Position numbers and translations under genes: made by a program. From NCBI GenBank assembly GCA_015068335.1, contig SVKT01000057.1:1-9538 (forward strand): a stretch of DNA of 9,538 bases. Direction: 5' to 3'. Below, piece after piece: positions 1 through 5,872 of this stretch. The notes beneath the pieces are model-generated. The model was not told the origin of the DNA. It did no database searches and saw only the letters and a program-made list of their open reading frames with translations. Every line of letters begins with the position of its first letter. Position 1 is the first letter of the stretch. Source of the DNA: Oscillospiraceae bacterium. GTDB lineage: Bacteria; Bacillota; Clostridia; Oscillospirales; Oscillospiraceae.

Positions 1-3
1 CAT
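1..3 (-). CDS. Start codon of a gene lying off the left edge
   Basis: On the minus strand, positions 13-9 read GGAGG, followed by 5 nt and then an ATG at 3-1. This is a textbook ribosome binding site and start codon, so a minus-strand gene begins here and continues beyond the left edge. Nothing of its product is visible. The compact spacing downstream of a terminator-like hairpin means its transcript must cross that hairpin, so the gene is likely controlled by readthrough. Its identity is unknown; attenuated genes of this kind are often resistance or stress genes, but that is inference from general knowledge only. Confidence 0.6.
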
Positions 4-8
4 ATGTA

Positions 9-13
9 CCTCC
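9..13 (-). promoter_or_regulatory. Ribosome binding site of the off-edge minus-strand gene
   Basis: The minus strand reads GGAGG here, 5 nt before the ATG at 3-1. It is the main evidence that a gene starts at the left edge. Confidence 0.6.
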
Positions 14-31
14 ACAAAAGCATTTTACGGG

Positions 32-73
32 TAAAAAAAGAAGCGATACTCGGTTATCAAACCAAGTATCGCT
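32..73 (-). terminator. Minus-strand intrinsic terminator or attenuator hairpin in the leader
   Basis: Arms 42-50 and 65-73 are perfect 9-bp complements. After a one-base mismatch (51/64) a further 4 bp (52-55 with 60-63) close a 4-nt loop. On the minus strand the stem is followed by TC and seven T residues (39-33), the form of an intrinsic terminator. Only 18 nt separate the T-run from the ribosome binding site at 13-9, so there is no room for a complete promoter between them. The hairpin could simply end transcripts from the DUF4830-like gene, but its closeness to the next start favours a regulated attenuator. Confidence 0.7.
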
Positions 74-107
74 AACTTTTGTTTAGCCAACCCCGTCTGA
101 CAGATGC

Positions 108-144
108 CGTAAAATAGTTAAATTTTTGATTTAACTGTTTTACG
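108..144. repeat. 16-bp-arm nested inverted repeat in the AT-rich leader
   Basis: CGTAAAA (108-114) pairs with TTTTACG (138-144), and AGTTAAAT (116-123) pairs with ATTTAACT (129-136). One mismatch (T115/G137) lies between them and the loop is 5 nt. No T-run follows on either strand, so it is not a canonical terminator. A third related copy, CATTTTACGG at 21-30, can pair with CCGTAAAAT at 107-115. The repeat can therefore form either a local hairpin or a long-range stem enclosing the terminator at 32-73. It may be an RNA switch or a protein operator. Confidence 0.7.
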
Positions 145-156
145 AGCACCCGCCAA
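118..156 (-). other. Candidate 12-residue leader peptide
   Basis: On the minus strand AAAGGA (170-165) is followed 8 nt later by TTG at 156-154. This opens a 12-codon frame (M-A-G-A-R-K-T-V-K-S-K-I) that ends at TAA 120-118, inside the 3' arm of the inverted repeat at 108-144. A ribosome on it would melt that hairpin. An overlapping alternative starts at GTG 149-147 and runs 25 codons to a TAG at 74-72, exactly at the foot of the terminator stem, but it has a poor ribosome binding site. Either could be chance; translation is unproven. Confidence 0.25.
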
Positions 157-232
157 TGCAGCAGTCCTTTTTTTGCCCGGTACGGCCGCCCGGGGCCCCA
201 CAAAGTGGGGCGCGCCGGGAAGTCAATTGGGG

Positions 233-703
233 TCAGCCCGCCTTTTTTGCCTCGCTGGGGATCAGCCGCTCCTGGAATCCGCTCTCGCCCGGACAGCAGA
301 TATCTCCCGCCACCGCGGCGTCTTCGCAGATATACAGGTTGGCCTGCACACCCTCCGGGCGATTGGGATAATTGGTGACGGTATAAGTGTAGCGGGTGAC
401 CTGTTTTCCGCAGCAGGCGGTGAGGTCAAACCCTTGCAGCCGCTGCAATTCGTTGTAGGCGAGGTAGGATGCGTTGAGGGTCTCCGGGAACAGGAATTGC
501 AGGGTTTCCAACGGCTCCTCCACCACCTCCCAGCCCAGAGATTGCAGATAGGCGATGCGCTGGGCGTTGTCGGACAGAACCGGAGCCTTATCTTCTGTAT
601 GGGAACGACCGGACAGAAGGATCACAGCAGCGATGACCAGTCCCACGGCGATCACGGCTGCCACGGCCTTTTTTTTGGAAAAACGCGCGGTCCAAATGAA
701 CAT
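233..703 (-). CDS. DUF4830-like membrane-anchored protein
   Basis: A 156-residue protein with no known biochemical role. It has a short basic N-terminus, one hydrophobic membrane segment at about residues 12-31, and an extracytoplasmic domain. That domain contains YLQSLGWEV (52-60) near its start and ends with a block around GVQANLYICED and GDIC (118-136). The pattern of a LGWEV-type opening and a terminal VQANLYV..GDIC block matches my memory of the DUF4830 family in Clostridia. The start ATG at 703-701 is fixed by AGGAGGG at 717-711, 7 nt upstream. It diverges from the pseudouridine synthase gene across a 93-bp spacer. The paired cysteines at 97-98 and 136-137 could form disulphides or bind a metal (inference). 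I saw no strong promoter. I am sure the gene is real; the family name is from memory. Confidence 0.8.
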   Translation of the reverse strand: MFIWTARFSKKKAVAAVIAVGLVIAAVILLSGRSHTEDKAPVLSDNAQRIAYLQSLGWEVVEEPLETLQFLFPETLNASYLAYNELQRLQGFDLTACCGKQVTRYTYTVTNYPNRPEGVQANLYICEDAAVAGDICCPGESGFQERLIPSEAKKAG

Positions 704-728
704 ATTTCATCCCTCCTGCTTGTTCTTA

Positions 729-757
729 TTCATTTTTGGGGAGAAGTATGATAAAAT
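729..757 (+). promoter_or_regulatory. Extended -10 promoter for the pseudouridine synthase gene
   Basis: TGATAAAAT at 749-757 is an extended -10 (TG-N-TAAAAT). TTCATT at 729-734 lies 17 bp upstream as a weak -35. The expected start of transcription is near 764, about 33 nt before the ATG. The element sits in the divergent spacer with the DUF4830-like gene. Confidence 0.5.
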
Positions 758-796
758 ACCTCCAAAAGAACAGCCTTTGGGAAAGGAAGACCGTTT

Positions 797-1516
797 ATGG
801 AAAAACAGCGTCTGGATAAGATCATTGCTTCCACGGGCAAGTGGTCCCGGAAGGAAGTGAAAAACCTGATCCGTCAGGGGATGGTTCTGGTGGACGGCCT
901 GCCCGCCCGCAGCGCCGAGGATAAGGTGGATCCGGAGCAGGCTGTCATCGTGGTGAACGGGGAGGAACTGACCTACCGCAAGGTCACCTGGGTGATGCTG
1001 AACAAGCCGGCGGGATATCTTTCCGCCACGGAGGACGGCCGCGGCCTCACGGTGCTGGATCTGCTGACGCCGGAACTGCGCAAGCAGGGTCTGTTCCCTG
1101 TGGGGCGGCTGGACAAGGACACCGAGGGACTGCTGCTGCTGACCAACGAAGGTGGTCTGGCCCACGATCTGCTCTCGCCCCGCCACCACGTGGACAAGGT
1201 TTACTATACCAGAGTCAGCGGGCGGCTGACGGAGGAGGACTGCCGGGCCTTTCAGGCGGGTATGACGCTGGATGACGGCCTGGTCTGCCAGAGTGCCGGA
1301 TTGGACATTTTGACGGCGGGCGAGGAGAGCGAAGCCTATGTGACGCTGCGGGAAGGGAAGTTCCATCAGGTCAAGCGGATGCTGGCCCAGCGGGGGAAAC
1401 CGGTGCTGTACCTGGAACGCGTCCGTATGGGCAATTTGACGCTGGACTCGTCACTTTCACGAGGTTCTTTCCGATTTTTAACGGAGGAAGAACTGGCGCT
1501 GCTGCGGAATCTGTAA
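797..1516 (+). CDS. rsuA: RsuA-family rRNA pseudouridine synthase
   Basis: A 239-residue enzyme expected to isomerise a uridine in ribosomal RNA to pseudouridine in the cytoplasm. The N-terminal S4 RNA-binding domain covers about residues 4-50 (RLDK, SRKEVK, GMVLVDG). The catalytic domain follows, with LNKPAG at 68-73, the hallmark GRLDKDTEGLLLLTN at 103-117 with presumed catalytic Asp106, KVYYTRV at 134-140 and GKFHQVKRML at 187-196. The length is normal for the family. The short interdomain region and LNKPAG..GRLDKDTEG spacing fit RsuA (16S rRNA position 516 in E. coli numbering) better than the longer RluB type, but the exact target base cannot be read from sequence. AAAGGAAG at 782-789 precedes the ATG by 7 nt. 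It is monocistronic, divergent from the DUF4830-like gene and followed by a regulator with its own promoter. Confidence 0.9.
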   Translation: MEKQRLDKIIASTGKWSRKEVKNLIRQGMVLVDGLPARSAEDKVDPEQAVIVVNGEELTYRKVTWVMLNKPAGYLSATEDGRGLTVLDLLTPELRKQGLFPVGRLDKDTEGLLLLTNEGGLAHDLLSPRHHVDKVYYTRVSGRLTEEDCRAFQAGMTLDDGLVCQSAGLDILTAGEESEAYVTLREGKFHQVKRMLAQRGKPVLYLERVRMGNLTLDSSLSRGSFRFLTEEELALLRNL

Positions 1517-1540
1517 GGCATATCAGGAAAAGAACAAAAG

Positions 1541-1570
1541 TCCACAAAAAGAACGGCGATTTTTTGTGGA
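1541..1570. repeat. 10-bp-arm inverted repeat upstream of the PucR-type gene
   Basis: TCCACAAAAA (1541-1550) and TTTTTGTGGA (1561-1570) are perfect complements separated by 10 nt. On the plus strand an A-rich run follows, so it is a poor terminator for the upstream gene. It ends 16 bp before the -35 at 1587, where an activator or autoregulator could bind. Its role is not shown by the sequence. Confidence 0.5.
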
Positions 1571-1586
1571 AAAAAGAAAAAACATC

Positions 1587-1615
1587 TTGCATTTTGCCAA
1601 AAGCGCCGATATAAT
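1587..1615 (+). promoter_or_regulatory. Sigma-A type promoter of the PucR-type regulator
   Basis: TTGCAT at 1587-1592 and TATAAT at 1610-1615 are separated by exactly 17 bp. The predicted start is near 1622, giving a leader of about 50 nt. The same pair of hexamers with the same spacing recurs upstream of ftsE (4165-4193). Confidence 0.75.
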
Positions 1616-1673
1616 GTTTTCATTGACAAAATGCACAAAGTTTTTTGCTTGATATGTGGTGAGGAGGACAACC

Positions 1674-2765
1674 GTGTCTGGAAGAATTTTTCAAAACGTG
1701 GTGTTGCAGTTAAAAGAAAATACCGACCGTACGGTTGGCGTCATTGACGCCGAAGGTGTTGTCATTGCTTGCAGCGAACTGTCGATGATCGGCCAGCGCT
1801 GGGCGGAGTACGTTCCGGTGGTCAACAGTGCCGCCGGCAGTATGATCGCCTCCGACGGAAAGACTTTCAAGGCCCTGAACGGTTGGGGCAACCAGTTCGA
1901 CTACGCCGTATTTTCTTTTGGCGATAACGAGATCAGCAAAACCGTATGCTCTATGGCGACCGTGGCTCTGAATGCCGCCAAGAACTATTACGAGGAAAAG
2001 CACGATCGCGGCTCCTTCATCAAGGACATCATTTCCGACAATATTATGCTGGGTGACATCTATATGCGCGCCAAGGAACTGCGCGTCACGGCGGACGTGC
2101 CCCGGGGCGTGTTTGTGATGCGCTCCCTGAAAAAGGGTGAGTCTGTTCCCACGGATGTGGTGCAGGCGCTGTTCCCCGACCGGCAGAATGACTTTGTTCT
2201 CAGCGTGGGCGAGGGCGATGTGGTCCTGATCCACCAGATGACCGAGGGCGTGGGCATCAAGGACCTGAACAAGATCGCCGCCGCCATTGAGGAGAGCCTC
2301 CGCGTCGGCAGCGAAAGCACGGCTGTGGTGGGCATCGGCACGGTCGCCACCCATCTGCGGGATCTGGCCAAGAGTTACAAGGAAGCCCAGATCGCCATCG
2401 AGGTCGGCAAGGTGTTCGACACCGAGAAGTATGTCATCAACTACGAAAATCTGGGTATTGGCCGGCTGATCTATCAACTGCCCACCACCCTGTGCGAGAT
2501 GTTCCTGCTGGAAGTGTTCAAGAAGAACCCCATCGATGCGCTGGACAAGGAGACCCTGTTCACCATCCACAAGTTCTTTGAAAACAACCTGAACGTTTCC
2601 GAAACCGCCCGCAAACTGTTCGTCCACCGCAACACGCTGGTGTACCGTCTGGAAAAGATCAAGAAACTCACCGGACTGGACCTGCGGGAGTTTGACGACG
2701 CCATTACCTTCAAGGTGGCCCTGATGGTCAAGAAGTACTTGACTTCCAGAGGCATCGATTCCTGA
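1674..2765 (+). CDS. PucR/CdaR-family transcriptional regulator
   Basis: A 363-residue cytoplasmic DNA-binding regulator. The N-terminal region (1-110) holds a sensor-like segment beginning NVVLQLKENTDRTVGVIDAEG, similar in style to the sugar-diacid recognition domain. A central domain (about 115-255) resembles the degenerate GGDEF-like part of CdaR/PucR proteins (VVGIGTVATHLRDLAKSYKEAQIA-type motif, with the key SYKEAQ at 234-239). A C-terminal helix-turn-helix at about 298-355 carries NVSETARKLFVHRNTLVYRLEKI, the typical PucR C-terminal motif. I chose GTG at 1674 because GAGGAGGA at 1661-1668 is 5 nt upstream; the longer GTG start at 1656 would put this site inside the gene. It is a single-gene unit with its own promoter and terminator. 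No target operon sits next to it, so its ligand and regulon cannot be inferred here. Confidence 0.85.
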   Translation: MSGRIFQNVVLQLKENTDRTVGVIDAEGVVIACSELSMIGQRWAEYVPVVNSAAGSMIASDGKTFKALNGWGNQFDYAVFSFGDNEISKTVCSMATVALNAAKNYYEEKHDRGSFIKDIISDNIMLGDIYMRAKELRVTADVPRGVFVMRSLKKGESVPTDVVQALFPDRQNDFVLSVGEGDVVLIHQMTEGVGIKDLNKIAAAIEESLRVGSESTAVVGIGTVATHLRDLAKSYKEAQIAIEVGKVFDTEKYVINYENLGIGRLIYQLPTTLCEMFLLEVFKKNPIDALDKETLFTIHKFFENNLNVSETARKLFVHRNTLVYRLEKIKKLTGLDLREFDDAITFKVALMVKKYLTSRGIDS

Positions 2766-2780
2766 ATCCATCCGTGAACG

Positions 2781-2813
2781 GCGGCAGACCTTGTGTCTGC
2801 CGCTTTTTTCTTT
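2781..2813 (+). terminator. Intrinsic terminator after the PucR-type gene
   Basis: GCGGCAGAC (2781-2789) pairs perfectly with GTCTGCCGC (2795-2803) across a 5-nt loop and is followed by six T residues (2804-2809), then CTTT. It lies 15 nt after the stop codon and should terminate efficiently. Confidence 0.92.
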
Positions 2814-2978
2814 GCAAAAATCTGCGGCGGAATCGGGGAAGTCCCAATTAACTTAAAGGGTGGGCAGCCAATGCATCGGCATATTCACCAATCATTGAAG
2901 CAATCAGCGGAATATGGAAAATGAAGCGAACTTGAATTTTCTGCCAGCATATAAAAAGGTGGGTGGCTTGACAGTCCA

Positions 2979-3007
2979 TTGACGATTACCCCTGGTTGCC
3001 GTAAAAT
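2979..3007 (+). promoter_or_regulatory. Promoter of the membrane XRE regulator gene
   Basis: TTGACG at 2979-2984 and TAAAAT at 3002-3007 are 17 bp apart, giving a predicted start near 3014. A second perfect -35-like TTGACA lies at 2968-2973, 11 bp upstream (one helical turn). The direct repeat TTGAC-N6-TTGAC may therefore be a regulator half-site pair rather than two promoters. The 5' leader is only about 15 nt. Confidence 0.65.
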
Positions 3008-3028
3008 GCTAGGCAGAGGTGGACGGAT

Positions 3029-4033
3029 ATGACTGATAAAAAAACATTTGGTTCGTTCATAAAAATCAAACGAACCGAGAAAAATTATTCGCAAAAAGAT
3101 TTGGCAGAAATGCTGTTTGTTACCGAAGGGGCTGTGAGTAAGTGGGAGCGGGGAGTATCCTACCCCGACATCACTTTGATTTCCGATCTTTGTCGTGTCC
3201 TTGATATATCTGAACACGAATTGATTACCGCATCAACAGACACGGACGCAAGGAAGATGAAGCACGAAGCACGGAAATTCCGAGTAATCCGCAGCACGTG
3301 GTTTTGGGTTCCGACAATATCCTATGCCGTTGCACTCCTAACCTGCTTTGTTTGCAATCTTGCCGTAAACCACACGCTTTCCTGGTTCTTTATCGTATTG
3401 ACAGCATTGATTTGCGCTTATACATTTGTGCCCACAGTTACCTGCTTTTTTGAGTCGAAGAAGTTACTGTCTTTTTCTGTTTCAACCTACCTGTCCATCT
3501 GTCTGCTTTTGTTTACCTGCGCCGTATACACCGATGGCCTGTCTTGGTTCTTAACTGCTTGTATAGGTGTTTTAATAGGTTATGTGCTATTGTTTGTGCC
3601 TGTCTTTTTATCAAGAAGTAAACTTTCTCGCTACAAATTTGTAATTGCCTTTGCGGCAAGTTGTATTTTAACCATTTTGCTGTTGCTGAATGTCTACATT
3701 AGGCATCCGTTCAGTCTCATCCCTGCGATATTGATTACCTGTTATGCATTTGCTCCCGCGATCCTTTGTGCTGTTATTTGCACCCTGCGCTTTGATCCCT
3801 TTCTTAAAGCGGGCATTTGTGCGACCCTCAGCACGGTTATGTATTATTTCACAGATTTGGTGGTAGATGTGTTGTTTGGAACGAAAGAAAACTCCTATCA
3901 AGTGAACTTTAATGATTGGAGCCAGTGTTTAGAAGGAAATATTTACATCATCGTTTTAACATCGTTCTTGTTGATCAGCGCTATTTTTATTGGAATTGGA
4001 ATTTTTAGAGTTTGCAAAAATAAAAAACGATAA
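3029..4033 (+). CDS. Membrane-anchored XRE-family regulator
   Basis: A 334-residue protein. The N-terminal Cro/C1-type helix-turn-helix spans about residues 7-62 (FIKIKRTEKNYSQKDLAEML, then VTEGAVSKWERGVSYPDI, the classical recognition helix with SKWERG). A basic linker (75-88) follows. The rest is a polytopic membrane domain with about eight hydrophobic segments near 91-111, 117-139, 149-167, 171-193, 203-222, 229-252, 258-283 and 303-327, ending in a basic tail. Such fusions occur in Firmicutes, but their signals are mostly unknown; the membrane part is the likely sensor (inference). GAGGTGGA (3016-3023) precedes the ATG. The gene is clearly more AT-rich than its neighbours (lines I counted by hand gave 35-45% G+C) and uses AT-rich codons, and it has its own promoter and terminator. 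These points suggest acquisition. Nothing next to it identifies its target. Confidence 0.85.
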   Translation: MTDKKTFGSFIKIKRTEKNYSQKDLAEMLFVTEGAVSKWERGVSYPDITLISDLCRVLDISEHELITASTDTDARKMKHEARKFRVIRSTWFWVPTISYAVALLTCFVCNLAVNHTLSWFFIVLTALICAYTFVPTVTCFFESKKLLSFSVSTYLSICLLLFTCAVYTDGLSWFLTACIGVLIGYVLLFVPVFLSRSKLSRYKFVIAFAASCILTILLLLNVYIRHPFSLIPAILITCYAFAPAILCAVICTLRFDPFLKAGICATLSTVMYYFTDLVVDVLFGTKENSYQVNFNDWSQCLEGNIYIIVLTSFLLISAIFIGIGIFRVCKNKKR

Positions 4034-4056
4034 ATTTCAATTTGTCTGGGCTATCG

Positions 4057-4088
4057 AAAGGCTTCGCTATGAATGAGCGAAGCCTTTT
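4057..4088. terminator. Intrinsic terminator after the XRE gene
   Basis: AAAGGCTTCGCT (4057-4068) and AGCGAAGCCTTT (4076-4087) form a perfect 12-bp stem with a 7-nt loop, running into TTTT on the plus strand. The AAA at the other foot gives a short T-run on the minus strand too, so weak bidirectional action is possible. It insulates the ftsEX unit from the XRE gene. Confidence 0.85.
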
Positions 4089-4164
4089 CCATCGTTTGAA
4101 CGAAAAATTTTCAAAATGAGCATTACCAACACCAGGAGTTAAAAGGAATTTGGGGAATCAACAG

Positions 4165-4193
4165 TTGCATTGAACCTGAAAATCGTATATAAT
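4165..4193 (+). promoter_or_regulatory. Promoter of the ftsE-ftsX-M23 operon
   Basis: TTGCAT at 4165-4170 and TATAAT at 4188-4193 are 17 bp apart. Transcription should start near 4200, leaving a leader of about 90 nt before the ftsE ATG. The hexamers and spacing are identical to those at 1587-1615. Confidence 0.8.
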
Positions 4194-4218
4194 GTGATTA
4201 AATGTAGAATTATGTCGA

Positions 4219-4268
4219 CTTTGCCCCAAGATACGGAACATTTTGGCAAAGAAAGACGTCTTTTTTGC
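4219..4268 (+). promoter_or_regulatory. Two overlapping hairpins in the ftsE 5' leader
   Basis: CTTTGCC (4219-4225) can pair with GGCAAAG (4245-4251). GCAAA (4246-4250) with AAAGAC (4252-4257) can instead pair with GTCTTT (4258-4263) and TTTGC (4264-4268), with G4251 bulged and the palindrome AAAGACGTCTTT opening as the loop. The two structures share 4246-4251 and cannot coexist. The ribosome binding site (near 4279) lies about 11 nt beyond. A regulatory role is speculative. Confidence 0.3.
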
Positions 4269-4289
4269 AGAAATGCGCGAGGTGATGGG

Positions 4290-4985
4290 ATGATACGCTT
4301 AAAAGATGTAGAAATGGAGTATGCGAACCGCACAAAGGCCATCAAGGGCATCAGTATGGAGATCCAGGACGGCGAATTTGTGTTTCTGGTGGGCCCCTCC
4401 GGTTCGGGAAAATCCACCATTATCAAACTGCTGACCGGTGAGGCGGTCCCTTCGGCCGGCCGCATTATGATCAACGGCTTCTCTGCCAACAATATTGCCG
4501 ACCGGCAGATCCCTCTGATGCGCCGCACCCTGGGCGTCATTTTCCAGGATTTCCGGCTCATCGAGAAGAAGACGGTCTATGACAATCTGGCCTTTGCGAT
4601 GCGCGCTGTGGGCACGCCCGTTAAGGAGATCAAGGAGCGTATCCCCTATGTGCTGGAACTGGTCGGTTTGGAGAAGAAGGCCGATTGCTATCCCTCGGAA
4701 CTTTCCGGCGGCGAGCAGCAGCGCGTTGCCATTGCCCGGGCGCTGGTGAACGACCCCAACACTATCATTGCGGACGAGCCCACCGGCAATCTGGATCCGG
4801 AGCGGTCGATGGAACTGATGGACCTGCTGGTGCAGATCAACCGTCTGGGCACCACCGTGGTGGTGGTCACCCACGAAAAGGAACTGGTGAACTGCTTTGG
4901 AAAGCGCGTGATCACGCTGGACAGCGGCCGCATCATCAATGACAGCATCGGCGGCTATGTGGGAGGACATATTCATGAAGCATAA
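4290..4985 (+). CDS. ftsE: Cell-division ATP-binding protein FtsE
   Basis: A 231-residue cytoplasmic ABC ATPase that pairs with FtsX and drives conformational change to control peptidoglycan hydrolases outside the membrane. Visible motifs are Walker A GPSGSGKST (35-43), Q-loop with FQDFRLI (85-91, Gln86), signature LSGGEQQR (138-145), Walker B with IIADEPTGNLD (159-169) and switch His195 in VVVTHE. FQDFRLI and the small size are typical of FtsE rather than of import or LolD-type ATPases, and ftsX follows directly. I chose the ATG at 4290 because MIRLKDVEMEY is the family's usual N-terminus and GAGGTGAT at 4279-4286 precedes it. An in-frame extension back to 4170 runs through the promoter region and is not credible. 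The last 11 bp overlap ftsX, so the two are translationally coupled. Confidence 0.96.
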   Translation: MIRLKDVEMEYANRTKAIKGISMEIQDGEFVFLVGPSGSGKSTIIKLLTGEAVPSAGRIMINGFSANNIADRQIPLMRRTLGVIFQDFRLIEKKTVYDNLAFAMRAVGTPVKEIKERIPYVLELVGLEKKADCYPSELSGGEQQRVAIARALVNDPNTIIADEPTGNLDPERSMELMDLLVQINRLGTTVVVVTHEKELVNCFGKRVITLDSGRIINDSIGGYVGGHIHEA

Positions 4986-5859
4986 TTTCCGCTACTTTTT
5001 CCACGAAGGCATTTCGAATATGTTCAGCCACGGCTTTATGTCCTTTGCGGCCGTGGGCATCACGGTGGCCTGTCTGATCATTATGGGCACCTTCACACTG
5101 GTGGCCGTGAATGCCAACGAACTGCTCCGCGAACTGGAACAGGAAAACGAGATCGTTGCCTATGTGGATGAAAACTACACGGATTCCGAAGCCCGGGCGC
5201 TGGAAGCCAAACTGAAAGCGGTGCCCAACGTGGCCTCCGCCACCTACATCAGCCGGAACGAGGCGATGGTGGCCTTCAAGGCCCAGTATCCGGATGACGC
5301 CCTGTTCCAGACCTTGGATCCCCAGATCCTGCGGGACCGCTATGTGATCAAGGTGAAAGATCTTGAACAGCAGAGCCAGACGGTCAGACAGGTGAAGGAA
5401 GTGACGGGCGTTGCGGAGATCAGCGCCTACGAGGAGATCGCAGGCGGCTTCATCACCGTCCGGAACGTGGCCACGGTGATTTGCGTGGCGCTGATCGCGA
5501 TCTTGTTTGTGGTGTCGGTGTTCATCGTGTCCAACACCATCAAGGTCACCTCCTTTGACCGCCGCGTGGAGATCGCCATTATGCGTATGGTGGGCGCCAC
5601 CAACGGATTTATCCGCTGGCCTTTCGTGTATGAGGGCTTTTTTATGGGCCTGCTGTCCGCTTTGATTGCATTCTTTCTGCAATGGGGCCTGTATGCCGCG
5701 ATGGTGAAGGGCGTCAGCAGCAACGATACCCTCCAACTCATCAATATGGTCTCCTTCGGCGAGATCTGGCAGCCGGTGGCCATTACCTTTGCCGCTGCGG
5801 GCCTGCTGATCGGCGTGGGCGGAAGCCTCTCTGCCATCCGCAAGTTCCTGCACGTCTAA
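4975..5859 (+). CDS. ftsX: Cell-division membrane protein FtsX
   Basis: A 294-residue FtsX with the usual four-helix layout. A first membrane segment at about 24-46 is followed by a large extracytoplasmic domain (about 50-160) that should contact the wall hydrolase. Further segments lie near 164-187, 216-243 and 265-285. The cytoplasmic loop signature with RRVEIAIMRMVGATNGFIRWPFVYEG (197-221, shown here by its key residues RMVGAT at 204-209 and RWPF at 214-217) is diagnostic of FtsX and docks with FtsE. The ATG at 4975 follows GGGAGGA (4961-4967) by 7 nt and lies inside the end of ftsE. A longer in-frame start at 4939 lacks a ribosome binding site. It contains the only CATG in the window (4974-4977), where the ftsE codons and the ftsX start both constrain the bases. 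The M23 peptidase gene follows after 13 nt. Confidence 0.96.
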   Translation: MKHNFRYFFHEGISNMFSHGFMSFAAVGITVACLIIMGTFTLVAVNANELLRELEQENEIVAYVDENYTDSEARALEAKLKAVPNVASATYISRNEAMVAFKAQYPDDALFQTLDPQILRDRYVIKVKDLEQQSQTVRQVKEVTGVAEISAYEEIAGGFITVRNVATVICVALIAILFVVSVFIVSNTIKVTSFDRRVEIAIMRMVGATNGFIRWPFVYEGFFMGLLSALIAFFLQWGLYAAMVKGVSSNDTLQLINMVSFGEIWQPVAITFAAAGLLIGVGGSLSAIRKFLHV

Positions 5860-5872
5860 AAGGAGCGGTGCT

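Noticed and set aside
195..211. GCCCCAC-AAA-GTGGGGC hairpin as a terminator for the DUF4830-like gene
   Set aside because: The 7-bp stem is perfect, but no T-run follows it on either strand; the nearby T-run at 168-174 lies on the wrong side.
1656..1673. Earlier GTG start for the PucR-type regulator
   Set aside because: The AGGAGGA site at 1662-1668 would be inside the coding region; GTG at 1674 is placed correctly behind it.
1710..2771. A 353-codon open frame on the minus strand
   Set aside because: It mirrors the PucR-type regulator and has a His/Asp/Gly-rich translation without motifs; it would also begin inside the terminator side of the real gene.
3009..3012. CTAG occurs only once in the window
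   Set aside because: CTAG is rare in very many bacterial genomes, so its scarcity is not informative here in the way AGCT and CATG are.
2885..3217. A 110-codon minus-strand frame overlapping the XRE gene start
   Set aside because: It runs antisense through the XRE promoter and helix-turn-helix coding region, and its translation shows no domain. The 2766-3028 spacer otherwise holds only the terminator at 2781-2813, the promoter at 2968-3007 and no gene I can support.
4170..4289. N-terminal extension of ftsE by 40 residues
   Set aside because: It includes the -10 element and leader, and FtsE proteins normally start at the MIRLKDV-like segment at 4290.
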